64,000 nt of DNA from Carya illinoinensis (Eukaryota; Streptophyta; Magnoliopsida; Fagales; Juglandaceae), in NCBI RefSeq assembly GCF_018687715.1, contig NC_056765.1, positions 17,436,894 to 17,500,893 on the forward strand, in the 5' to 3' direction. Positions 35,878-48,365 of this stretch are shown piece by piece. Under the pieces are notes generated by a model. The model had not been told where the DNA came from, ran no database searches, and saw only the letters and a program-made list of their open reading frames with translations. The position numbers were made by a program, and so were the translations under genes. Position 1 is the stretch's first letter. The number at the start of each line of letters is the position of its first letter.

Positions 35878-36290
35878 TAAAATTTATTAACTCATCTCAT
35901 CTCATATTATCCTATCTTAACTTATCTAATCTAATTATTAAAATTTTTACAAAAAATAAAATAAATATTTAATTTTTTCAAATATTAAAAAATATATATT
36001 AAAAATATATTATTTTATTTATTATTTATTTTTTATTTTATTTCAATTCACCGATCTCAATCTCATTTTACTTCAAAAAAAAATTTTTTTTATCATTCTC
36101 ACACTTCACACATCACATTTATTTTAATTTTTTTTTATTTTTTCTATAATAAATATATAATATATGAATGATAAATAAAATAATTCAATTAGTTTAATAA
36201 AAATAAAATGAAATAAAAAATAAAAAATAATATTTTAATATATAAAATGTATGTTGTAAGATAATATGTAGGACTTCTCTTTCTAAAATA
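35878..36290. mobile_element. AT-rich MITE-family copy d (partial) and AT-rich spacer
   Basis: TTAACTCATCTCATCTCATATTATCC and following AT-rich blocks (split here only by base composition) match the family described at 18621, without clear ends. The remainder to 36290 is AT-rich. Confidence 0.4.
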
Positions 36291-36502
36291 ATAGAAAACT
36301 TACCGTAAAATCTCAAACGACTTTCCCGCCATTCGAGACACGAGTAGCTTTTTCTATCCCAACTTCGGCCAACACGTGTCCATAATATTATTACATCGTA
36401 GTAGGGGAACGTGTTGGATGATCAATGATTCAATTCGTAGGTTAAAGCTAGGGTGTAAAAAAAACTAATTCGGTCTAAATTTTAAGCGATGTGATGCGGT
36501 AA

Positions 36503-37787
36503 TGTAACAATCCGGCCCAATATTCTGAAAATAAAATTTTATTGGGCCTAGATTTCGTTGATGGGCTACGTTGGAAGCCCAATTACTATTAGATAACCAC
36601 GGATCCAAAACTTATTCTTTGGCGATTAATAGTTTTGTGAGATCCAATAGTTATTTTTCTCAATCCAAATATTTTACTCAGTTATAATATGTCTAATTAT
36701 ATGATACCTACGTTTAAATGACTTTTGTATAAAATTTGATGTGTATTAAATTATATATTCTCCATGATATGTATTAAATCAGCATAATATTAAGACATAT
36801 TATTTCATACAATTTAGTGACGCTTAAATACTTCTTATAGGTGCAAGCTACAAAGTAAGTAATTTAATCACAAATTAGAATTATCACAGTTCAGCTTATA
36901 TAAATTATTATTAGAACCAGTTCTTTAACTGTCATTTTTATATACCACCCATGTCATATGTAAGCATGTCACCCAATATAGCATACGATCATGTGCATTC
37001 AGTATCATGTTCAGATTTAGTAATTTATAGTTATTTATATCAATATGCATATCATATATCTCATGTCGCATAAGACACATAAGCTATCTTAAGTTCAAGT
37101 ATAAAATAAGATAAGATCAGTAAATCAGATAGTCATTCAGATACATGGTACCAGTGCAGCTCAAATCAGGGTGGCTGTGCAAGCCACGCTCAAGCGTGGT
37201 CCACCATAGTATGCCAGAATACTATACGCGGCTTCCCTTGATGCAACAGGATGTGAGGCCAATGCAAAACCTTACACACAGAGTTAAGTGCAATGGTCAA
37301 TCAACTCAATAAAATCAAATCATTTAGACATGTCAGAATAATCAGTTAATTCAGATAATCAAATGAAGTTATGCACAACATAAGCATAAGCATGATCAAT
37401 CATGTTTTAAAGATTCTCAACATGAACGAAAATCTGAAAAATCCTCTGATTAGTAGGTTATATTGTGATGAGTTTCTTACTGAGTGTTCAATTTATTTTA
37501 GGTTATTCCTATTTTTTCTTAAAACTCCACCCAAGTTAGGATGATGATTAGTACGAGCAGGTGGGCCAAACTTAGAAGGAGCAAACTATAAACTTAGTGA
37601 CTTTGTTGTTTGATCTTCATTTCAATTGGTTTGAGAAATTGAGTTATGTTTTATTAAAACAACTTATTTTATAAACTCTTTTAAGTGATGAACAATATTT
37701 TCACAAATTATGCAAGTTTCTTGCATGGCTTTATGTGAGTAAGCAAGTGACATTTCTGACCTTAATAGGGGAAGGGGGGGTGTTACA
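36503..37787 (+). mobile_element. Probable solo LTR
   Basis: 1285 bp running from TGTAACAATCCGGCC to GGGGGGGTGTTACA, i.e. TGTAACA/TGTTACA ends. Flanks GGTAA (36498-36502) and GGTAC (37788-37792) are a possible 5-bp target duplication with one mismatch. No internal domain or partner LTR is present, which suggests LTR-LTR recombination. Confidence 0.6.
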
Positions 37788-38889
37788 GGTACCCATTCTA
37801 ATCCTAAATTAATGTAGTATTTATTTTCATATTTTGAAAATCAATTTAAACCAAATCAGATCAGTGTATAAATTTCTAATTTTTTATATTATATATAATG
37901 TTTTGTCTTATATTATATATATATATATATATTATATGCTAAATTTGCAATTAATATAATATGGAATTCTAATTTTATTATTCAAAGTATATTATTCTTA
38001 TAACATAAAATTAATACAACATGTCATATAACATAAAATTAATTTTATAATTTTCAATATAATATTGATATCACATATAAATTTTAATCTTATAACATAA
38101 ACATTAATATTAAGTTATTAATATAAACTTATTTTTGATATACATGTAATGTATTCATACTATAATATAAATACACTAATAATTTAGTTTATGTAAACAT
38201 CATATTATTACTAACACAGATAATCAGTAAATAATAAAAAAGTGTGTAACTTTTATGAGTATAGTAAAAGTTCTACATAGAGAATATCTGAGTCATCAAT
38301 CGTAAGGTGATTGTAAGTATAAAATACATTCTACATAGATGTTTTGAAGCGGTATTACTTAAATGTGTAATAGGTTTCTATCTCTACCTTTAAGTAAGTT
38401 AAATAGTGAATTTGAGAATTCTCAATGGATACTTTGAGGCAAGGATGTAGGTAGTAGGGTTAAATCTTGTTAAAATACTGAATTTGTATCTCTCTTACTT
38501 TTACTCTTTATATTTATTGTTACTTAGTATTTTATTCAACTTTTATATTGTGTTTTTAATTTGTAATAATTAATTTATATATATATATATATATATATAA
38601 AACAACCAAATTCACCACCTATTGAATTAGTCATCTAGGCAACAAATACAAATGTATTCCTGAATTGTTTTCAGTGCGGAGTGATCAAAAATGGCCAAGA
38701 TGTTTGCTCACTCCTACCAAAGACAACCATGCATGGGGTAGGATAAAGATCAATATGGTCCATGGATTCGAGTGAAGGAACAAATTTCATTTTAGGTGAT
38801 CGATGACAAAAATTCTATTTAACAAATAAAGAGTTCAGAGGTTGTTAATGTCTAAAATTTACATAACAAGATGAAAAGGAGAAAATAAT
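37788..38889. other. AT-rich intergenic sequence
   Basis: Low-complexity AT-rich DNA with TA dinucleotide tracts (about 37915-37935 and 38575-38600). No gene or clear element seen. Confidence 0.6.
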
Positions 38890-39445
38890 TATTCTCGACC
38901 CATGATGATAGTTCGAGCTTCGATACGGTGCTCTTTACATTCTTCCTTGAAATAAATAATAAATAATAAATAAGTGAATAAAAATAAATAAAAAGAGATA
39001 TAAACATTTATGTTGTTTGACATAAAAGCATATGTTCACAAGTTGTTATTCACTATAATATGCAATTTTATAATATCTCATAGCCTTACAAATATCTCAA
39101 TACAATGGAAAAATTTAGGGTTTCGGGAGGTTGAGTATGATGCCTCCCTTGAGAAAAGATCATTTGGAGTCGATGTGTGTGTGGAGTCTCGGCGTAGAGA
39201 AGTTGTGGATAGAGTCCCCTCAATTTGTAGAGATCTTCTCCTTTTATAGAAGTCTATTTTCTTTCTTAGAGTGATTGAGTCCAACTTGCCTTGTCAAACC
39301 TTTTCTTTTTAGGAGTATGAGCTAACTTCTTTTGGTTTATCTCTTTATTGCCTTATCACTTCCCTCCCTTATCCCTTGGCCTTATCTCTTCCCTTAGTGA
39401 TAGGTTTTCAATAGGCTGACACAATCAATCTTATCCCTAATAGAT
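38890..39445 (-). repeat. Diverged LTR-like repeat, copy 1
   Basis: Shares long blocks in the same orientation with 55970-56509 (TAAATAAGTGAATAAAAATAA; GTGTGTGTGGAGTCTCG; TTTTGGTTTA.CTCTTTATTG). It holds no intact ORF. It resembles the LTR/leader of a retroelement read on the minus strand. Confidence 0.5.
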
Positions 39446-42171
39446 GCTAGCAATTCTTAAAGTCAACTTGCTCAATAAAAAGGTTTTGAAAATCTTCAAG
39501 TCAACTGTGATGGAGGTAACCTATAGAAAACTGCTAGAAAAACCAATTCTATAAACTGGTCCATAGTTTATTGTTGTTATGCAATGTACTGGAGATCTCC
39601 ATGAATGATCCTAAAGAAGAATACATGAAATTTGTAGTAAGAGCCTTTGAGAATCGGCTCTTGGAAGTTTGTTTGTAAGAACATTTGCATAATAATTGAG
39701 TGTATTGACGATTGCATGTGACTGTTTATCATTCGCAAAGTGCACATATTTTTTTATTTGATGATTTTTTTTTTTGGTGGCATTAGTGGATTTTGCCTTA
39801 TGATGCAATTTTCTATAGGTGTATAATGTTTTCGTTTTGATGTAGATGTAAAAGTTTATTTGTAGTAACCCGTGCTTAAGTGGTTAGAGAGCCCATCGCC
39901 TGGGTCCATCTTAGAGGGTTGTTGAGCTTGTCAACTCTTTCTCGAAGGAAAACCGCATGAGGCAGTTATAGAGCTCATAAGATTATTCTTGAAGGTAATC
40001 TACTGGCGACGGTATTGGCGAATGGAGACACTTGGCTTGTGTTTGGTAGGAGGATGCCTAGATCGTACTAAAGGGGCGAGTAGAGACACTCGAATTATGT
40101 TTTGGCAAGAGGATGCCTCGACCATACTGATGGTGTGAGTGGAGTCATTTGGCTTAAGTGTAGCAGGAGGTTGCCTCGATCGCATAAATTGGGCGAGTGG
40201 AGTCACTCGGCTTTAAGTGAAGCAAGAGGATGCATTGACCACGTTAATTGGGCGCATAGAGAAACACTCTATTGAGTTTCTTCCTCCTTTTGTCATCAAG
40301 GGAGAGTGTAGAAACTTAGCTTAGGTGTTTGCGGGAGGATGCCTCAACTGTGTAAAACAGGGGGGATGTAGGAACTCGGCTTAGGTGTTAGTGAGAGGAC
40401 ACTTCAATTGCATAAACTGGGGTGAGTGTAGGAACTCGATTTATAGGTATGAGCGCGGAGCATCAGCTTTGGCAGGAGATTAACTTGACTGCTTTGTTGT
40501 GGTGGGAGACAAAACTCGACCGCACCCTGTAACGGGAATGGTAGGACCCCATGAAGAGAAGGGTCAACCTAGCTCATCCATGAGCTCATGCATGCCATGG
40601 GTCAACTTGGCCCATGCCAACTTTGTTATTGCTTCTTGTTTATTTTAATTTAATTATTTATTTTCCAAGGGACCTATTGGGGATTTTCAAGTTGTAACCC
40701 TTATAAATAGGACCCTTAGTTTTTGCATTTACATCTTTTGGCAAATTTTCTAGAGGAGGATTATTTTAGTTAGGAAATCAACAATCGGTGCTAGGCACTT
40801 GGACTTTTTGGGTGCAATTCGTGAATCCCAAGAAGAGGATCACACATTGCAATTCGTGAATATGTGTGATTTATTTATCTTGATTTTGTAACTTGGTGCA
40901 ATTTGTGAATCCAAATTGTTGTTATCCTTATTTTTATCAAGTTATCAATTCATGAGGTTTATTTAAACTATTGCGCAATCCGTGAATCATTAGTTGATTT
41001 GTTACTTTTTATTCATTCAAGTTCTTAAGTATTTTACTTTGTTCTTGGTGTTCATCCTTCCATTGCTCATTTGATTCTTCCATATTCTCATTTTCGACCA
41101 CTGAAGTGTTTGCCACTTTCCATAAATCATTTCCTCCACAAAACCCTAACTGCCACCTCAAGTCCCTATAAAGTAATTCCTTCCTTCTAGGAGTCATGAC
41201 TCCCTCTCATTTCAAATCTCTTAATTTAAAGAATTGATAATCACATTCAATCCCTTAAATCACTCTTTCTAAAATCTCTCTAGTCAACTATTGACTTGTC
41301 ATTCTGGTCCAAATTCGAATTCCCCCATTACCTCAAAGATTCACTCCATCTTGAAAACCTTCCATAAAACCCTAACCAAATCATCACTTACCATACACGG
41401 CATTACCATCTTTACCCTTCTTTCATCCCAATTTACCTTAGCCAAAACTCCCCAATTCTCCATAAGGAAACTCTTTCCTTTTAGGAGTCTTGATTTCCTC
41501 CAATTTAAATCCCTTAGTTTAAGGAATTGATAGTTTAAGGAATTGAAGAGAATTCTTTAAATCCCTCATCCCTTTAATTTAAGGAATTGATAATTCTTTT
41601 CAATTCCTTAAATCTTTCATCCCTTAAATCTCTCAAATCAACATTGACTTTATAAACTAGCCCCACCAAATCCTTAAGGATTCCTACCACTTGAGAATCT
41701 TTCCAAAATCTTAGCCTCCATCCATCTTTGCGCCAACCTTAATTCTTTTTGGTTAATTTTGGTAACCCCTCATACCCGAAACCCTAGCCTCACTATCTCT
41801 CATCAACGCTAACTCAATCAACTTGACACCACACTCAGAGGACAAACCCTAGCCATCCATAGTGAATTGCAAGCTCTAAACACTTAGCCTACCCAATTCC
41901 ACCATTATCTCCATCATTCCACCTCCCAAACACCTACCCTATGTTGAAGGCTAAGCAAGTTGGAAAGATCACTCGATCACCAACATCACCAAGGTGTGCT
42001 CGTGGACTTAATATTTAGGGACAAGATCGGGGTCCCTAACAGGGAGTTAGAGCTCAGTTGTAAGTGAGGCCCACCATGCACGGTGAGCCCCGCATGGTGC
42101 CTTACTGTGTCTTTAACAAGCTAGTCCATAAGCTATGCACATTACATGCCTGTGCATGACATATGTTTCAG
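39446..42171. other. Repeat-derived sequence, unclassified
   Basis: Contains the degenerate minisatellite (40000-40460), an LTR-like stretch at about 40580-41000 (gttgtaacccttataaata motif, several CAATTCGTGAAT words), and a pyrimidine-rich stretch at 41180-41960 with repeated CCTTAAATC/TTTAAGGAATTGA words. No gene recognised. Confidence 0.5.
40000..40460. repeat. Degenerate ~60-bp minisatellite
   Basis: About six to seven imperfect units, each with GAGGATGCCTCGACC-like and GGGCGAGTGGAGTCACTCGG-like blocks. The first block begins near 40050, 40111, 40170, 40229, 40345 and 40395. Confidence 0.7.
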
Positions 42172-42823
42172 TAGGGATGTTAAATCCTATTAACGGGTTG
42201 TGTTCGTGTCGTGTCGAAATAAGTATATATATTGTATGGGTCAATCTGAACACGACCCGTTAAGGCTTCCGTGTCAAATATTCAAACCCTAACACAATCC
42301 ATTAAAATAACAAGTTGACACGACACAACTTGTTAGTGAATCTTACAAAAAGGTTAACATAACATGACATGACTCGACTCGTTATGACCTGTTTTAACCC
42401 GTTTATATTAATTGACATCAACAGGACCCATTAACCCGTTTAACATGATTAATTATATATATATATATATTAAAATCATAATGTCTCTAAAAAATATAAA
42501 ACTAACTACAACTACAAATTACAATCCAAAAAATAAATATACTGAAATTAAAATCCCGAAGTTACCATATATGATAAACAAAGTAACAAACTCAAAAAAC
42601 CATGCATACTGCATAGTGTTGCAGTGCATAGTTAGAACACCTACCCAACTATCACTTATTATATTACATCCAAGAGTACCAAATATGATAAACACACATT
42701 GTAAATAATAATGTTACAATTCTAAATATGATAATACACACACAAATCTAAACAAATTATAAACCCACAGAAGGAAGTGTAGCTTCCTCATTGCTCTTGT
42801 TGGTCTCCAACTCCAGTATATTT

Positions 42824-44763
42824 TTAGTTAACTTGTCCAATTGCATTTCTTGTTGTTCCTTTTAAAAAAATGACATTAGTAAAAGAATTAAGATAGTATT
42901 TAATAAATAAATAAATAATGTTACTCTCAACTTCGGCTTCATCGTCATATAACCAATCTTTTGTGTAAACTAATTCTTCAACAATATTTAGTTTTAGTAT
43001 ACTCCTAAACTGATCAATAGTACGACCACCAACACTAAAAGTAGATTCAAATGCAACTGTAGGAACTGGAACACTCAAAATGTCACAAGCCATACAAGCA
43101 AGATCAGGATAACGAAATTCATTTCCTTTCCAAAATGAAATAATATCAATCTTTGCATTTCTATCTACCCTAAGTTCATCCAAATAAAGCTCCAATTGAC
43201 TTTTTTGCATATGAACAGCGAGATCATCATTTCCAAATAAATCAAATTCCTATAGAAAAAAAAAAGTTCAATTGAGAAGATGTGATATAAAATAATAAAA
43301 CAACAATATAATATAAATCATTAAACAAAAAATATTATTTGAAATTACCTAAAATATTTGTTTATTAACTTTATTCCATTTACTAGAAAATGATTGACTT
43401 TCTGCTCCACTAACACTTCTTTCAAAAGTCGTGGTAGAACTTGTGAGAGTATTAGAAGAACTATATTCTATGAAAAGAGATGCCATTTTGGTATGAACAT
43501 TCAAAAACTCCAGGGAACCATTTCCATAAAGTTTCGTATAAGAAAAATCAACAAAATGAAGTTTGTATCGAGGATCCAATATAACTGCTGTAGCCAATAA
43601 AACATTGAACTCATACCAATATTTCTCAAACTTAGCAAGCATTTGATAAGATATTTTCTTCATCTAGTCATCTTCACTTTCAGAGTGTTCTTTTAATGTC
43701 AAATAAATCAACTGCTGGAAAGTACAAATTAGCTGTAGGGTATTTGGTTCTAGAAAACTCACAAGTGGCATCATAAAAATCTCCCAAAAAAGTGTTAATC
43801 TTCTCCACTTTTTCCCACTCAGATGTTGATAGACAGTGTTTAAAATTAGAATCAGTGAACTCCAAATGGCAAAAGGCACAATGATGCAAAAGAGCACTCT
43901 CAAGCATAAAAAAAGTTGAATTCTATCTAGTGGGGACATCCTGTCTTAGCCCTTTCTTACCATTTAAAGAATTTTCTTTTATTGAATCTAAAAATTTTTG
44001 TTTCCTTGATTGTAATCCTTATACTTGATATTGTCATGGATTTTTTGGATAGCACAATCAATTGCTTTTAACCTATCTTGTACTACAAAATTTAAAATAT
44101 GACAACAATAACGAAGATGAAAGAACTCACCATCACAAACAATGACTTTTTTAATGTTCAATTGAGTTCTTAACAACTCTAACGACATGTCATTAGAAGA
44201 AGTATTGTCTAAAGTCAATGCAAAAATCTTTTGTAAAATTTCTCACTCACATAGCAAATTATAAATTTTCTCAGACAAAGATATGCCATTATGTGGTGGT
44301 GGCATAAAAGAAAAATTTAAAACCCTTTTCTCTAGAACCAATTTCTTATCTAAAAAATGTGCTATAATGCACATATAACCATTAGTGCTCATAGAAATCC
44401 ACAAGTCAGATGTCAGACAAATTTTACCAGGAGCATCACTCAACATGCATTTAATTTTTTTTTCCTTGATGATGATACTTAATTAACCAAATCAGTTTTA
44501 GCAGTATTTCTAAAAATAATTGGAATATCTGGACACGCATATTGTAATAAAGATCTCATCCTTGAATATTCAACAAACCGAAAAGGCAAATCAAGCTTCA
44601 CAATCGCTTTTACCAAAAGTTTTCTATATTGTTCAGGATCAAATTTAGAAGTGTTTACCAAAATAGATCCACTATTTTGTACTAACATCAACTAACTAAT
44701 ATCTCTCGAACTTCTTCGATCTAGGGCATGTGTCAATGTGATGCTTCAAATTTTCAGTTCTAT
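42824..44763 (-). pseudogene. hAT transposase, main part
   Basis: Minus-strand fragments in order: the second half of a BED finger (LKHHIDTCPR, near 44730), ICLTSDLWIS (about 44410), TLDNTSSNDMSLELL (about 44200), FFHLRYCCHILN, WEKVEKINTFLG and TANLYFPAV (about 43800-43700). The C-terminal hAT dimerisation block follows (SVPVPTVAFESTFSVGGR, about 43060). Several stops and frameshifts separate them (e.g. near 44700, 44479, 44243, 43988), so no active enzyme is made. Confidence 0.8.
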
Positions 44764-45094
44764 TGTGATGACCCGCTTTTATGTGTATTTTCACTGAAGG
44801 GTTGTTTTTAATTTAATTAATAAATTATTTTATTTATTTTAAATTAATGTATTTTAATTAGTTTTTATTTATTTGATGTTGCGTTTTATTTAATTAGTCG
44901 TTTTACAGTTTTTTTTTAATCTCGTTTTCGGCGGATTTGATTTGCTTTCCGGAGTGAGGATTGGACCTCATTTCCTTCCTACATCTTTTCTTTTCCCTTT
45001 TTCCTTTTTCTCTTTTCTCTTTTCTTTCCTTTTTTTTTTCTTTTTTCTTCTTCCTTTTTCCTCCTCTCTCTCCCGCGCGTAACCCCCTCGTTCG

Positions 45095-45126
<32 letters not shown>

Positions 45127-46849
45127 CCCAAGCCGGAACCATCATCAGCCCAGACCCACTACCGCTGGCCACCGTGTGGCACACCACCACTACCAAAATC
45201 TTCCCCTCCCTCCGGTGAACCACCCCACCAAATTTTACCGCCAACGGAGCCGCCGTTTGGCCGGAAAACGCCCGGCAAGCCTCACGGATTTTCCTCCGAT
45301 CCGCCGCCGTCGCTCCACCTCCGGCCACCATCTCTTCACCACTTCATCACCGGCTCCTTGCCGTCCTAACCCACCAATTTCCAGCCCCTAACAGCCACTG
45401 GAACAGCTCCCACGAGCTAGCTTTCCATTTTGGAAAATCCGGCCTTCCTCTGCCATTTCAGCCGCCACCCACGGCCAAACTTCACTTCCATTAGCTTCAT
45501 AAACATCCTTAGACCCTTCCCTAGCAATCCCGAACCTTGGTTTGTCCCCGTTCAAAAGTGGGTATTTTACAACCCACGGCCACAGTGAATTTTCACTGTT
45601 ACATTGCTTTCCTTCCGCCGTTTGCAACGCCGCGTGTTTTCTAAAAATACTATATAGCGCTGTAAGTATTTTCCAAACCCTACTTTTAGATTTAAAGATA
45701 TTTTGCTCTTTCAATAATTAATTGTTGTTGGTTGGCTGATTCCAGACTGAGTCCGAGGAGTTCGGGGGTCGGATGGATCGAGGACGGAGTGCTTGGTTTT
45801 GCTTGTTTGTGTTCGCTTGATTATTTGAGCCATGAGGCGTGAGTTGCATATTGTATTTATGTGCATTTTGTTTTAAATCGAGAAAATCCTGTTTTATTGG
45901 CGTAAATGGTTTTTGGGTGCATGTGTCTCACGAGCCCAAGCCAGGATGGGTTATTATCTCGGTGGAGCTCCTCTGGTCACTCGGGAGTGGATAATACTGA
46001 GTGACATCCCCTGGGTAGTCGCAGGGCGACGACCGGATCGCACGATATGGTAATGCTGTCGTGACGACTCCGTGGTCCCTAGAGTGGCGGGGACTAGAAG
46101 ATGGCCTGGCCAAGTACGCGCGGGGCGCGAGTCTGGGCATCACTCGTTTAGGTGTCACATGCATAGTCGTTATCTGCAGTGTGGCACAGAGCCAGGGTAT
46201 GCGGATGATCCCTAGGGGAGATCATGGTGCATGCATAACCGGATTGTTTTTATGGTTTTCGGATGTGCGCCATTTTTTGGGAAAATGACAATGTTTGGTT
46301 TTCGAAACTTTTGATCCATTTTCTAGGAAAATGGTGGTTTGGGCCGTTATCTAGGATAATGGCGAGGCTTGGTTTTAAGGATATGTTTTTGTGGGCCAAA
46401 TGGGTTTTTGGCGTGCGTGGGAAAAATTATGTTTTATGGCGCATGTGCATTGGTTTTTTATTTCATGTATATTGTTTGAGTTTTATATGTTTTTATCTAG
46501 TGGTGTTTGGAGTTTACTTACCTGCGGCACCATTTTTGGTACCGTAGATTTTAGTGCAGAGATCGAGGATGAAGAAGAGGAGGCTGAGCCCGAGGATGCG
46601 GTTCCGTCGGGATGCTGAAGTTTATGCTTTGTATTTAGTTTAATTTATGTTTGAGTCTTGTAATATTTATTTATGTATGTTTTGAATAGCTTTGTATTAA
46701 ACAAGAAAAAATTCTGGTACTTAGTTATTGACTTGCTTTTTGCTGTGTATTTCTCGTACACATTCGTCGATAGGATGATGACCCGTGATGTCATCATCCA
46801 GACATCTCGATTTTTCCGTGTTCGTGCCTGGTTATTTGGGAGCGTCATA
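44764..46849 (+). repeat. Gypsy 5' LTR
   Basis: 2086 bp, TGTGATGACCC to GCGTCATA (the terminal CA is mutated to TA). Contains a (TC)14 tract (45095-45122) and a CT-rich then GC-rich stretch. Confidence 0.9.
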
Positions 46850-47141
46850 GGTGGTATCAGAGCGGTTTGGCTCTGGGTAAAACCACATGTCCATAGATAG
46901 TACCAGAATGTTTTTAAGGTTGTGTTTTAAAAAATTATGTTAAGTAAAGTTGTTATTTGATTTGTTTTATTTGTTTGAGCTAGTCTGCTTGTGTTTGTTT
47001 ATTTATTTAGTTATGTTTTTGCAAGCTGGTTTCTTTTGTTTCTTGTGATGTGGTGTTGGTCTTTGGTTTTGTTTTAGTTTGTTGTTGGTTTTATTTGTTT
47101 TTGTTTTCTTAAAGGGGGTCAAAGGTTGTGGTGGCAGGAAA

Positions 47142-48365
47142 ATGGGGAGGCCAAAGAAATCTACTCAGGAGCCACGGGACAATACATCAAGAGATGATTC
47201 CATAGCCCAAGCCATACGGCAGATGACGGAGTTTATGCAGTAGAATTTTAGGCCACAGCAGACAGGGCCTTGGCCACAACCAGGAAGACCTTGGCCACAA
47301 TAAGGGGGTCCCTGGTTGCCACAAGGAGGGCCTTGTCCGCAACAAGAAGGACTTTGGCCGCAACCAGGAGGTCCTTGGCCATATCAGGGAGGGTCTTGGC
47401 TTTACCCGGGAGGATCTAGTAGCATGGTGCAAGCCAGATGCACCTATGAGTGCTTTATGGCTCATAAGACCCTACACTTCACTGGAGAAGAGGATCCGCT
47501 TCAAGCTGGAAAGTGGATCAAAGACCTGGAAAGAACTTTTGAGGTGTGTGGTTGCACCGAGGCACAACAGGTACTCTACGCCAGCTATCTGTTGCAAGGC
47601 ACCGCTTTTGATTGGTGGGATACCAAGAGGGTGATGCTAGAAGCAGAGTTGGGATCATTCGCCGCTGTAACCTGGTAGCGCTTCAAGAAAGTATTTAACG
47701 ACCGCTTCTTTCCCGCATCGGTAAGGAAGCAAAAGGTAAGAGAATTCTCAAATTTGGTCCAAGGAGGCATGACAGTGGAACAGTACGCCCGAAGGTTTAT
47801 AGAACTTGGGCGATTTGCTCCCCACCTTATCGCTACAGAGGAGATGCGAGCTAAGCGTTTCTATGAGGGACTACGCCCTGATATACGCTGTATGGTGGTT
47901 AGCCACCGGATATCCACTTTTCAGGACTTAGTGGATGTGGCCACCCTTGTGGAGCAAGAGAATAATCTGAGTATGGGCTCCCCTCCGGGTCATAAGAGGC
48001 GGAGTTTTTCTGGTGAAGGAAGCAGCTTGGGTTTACCTCAGAAATTTATTCAGCGGACCGGAACTCGACCGCAATCATCCTCAGGTGTTCGCATGGGAGG
48101 ACGTGTGCCTGTTTGCGGAGTTTGTAATAGAGCTCATGTGGGTGAGTGCCCTTGTCGTGGGGCTCGATGTTATAATTGTGGCCAGCAGGGTCACTTTGCC
48201 CGTGAATGTCCAAGACCAGTTCAAGGAAGCCGTGGAGGTAGACGTGGTGGAAGAACAAATCCAAGGCAAGCAGTGCAAGCCTGGGTTTATGCTGTCACAC
48301 CCGGAGATGTGGATGATGAGGCGCCAGCGACCCATGATGCTGGAGTAATTACAGGTATGGATTAA
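47142..48365 (+). pseudogene. Gypsy gag
   Basis: Starts MGRPKKSTQEPRDN. A Pro/Gln-rich N-terminus is followed by a Retrotrans_gag domain (EEDPLQAGKWIKDLE, then LLQGTAFDWW) and a CCHC knuckle CYNCGQQGHFAREC near 48165-48210. In-frame stops TAG 47241, TAA 47301 and TAG 47676 break it. Confidence 0.85.

Noticed and set aside
39880..39940. Possible tRNA-like sequence (GTGCTTAAGTGGTTAGAGAGC)
   Set aside because: Only an A-box-like word is seen; no cloverleaf or B box at the right distance could be found by eye.
41291..41530. 79-codon plus-strand ORF
   Set aside because: Falls in pyrimidine-rich repeated words (CCTTAAATC), no recognisable domain.
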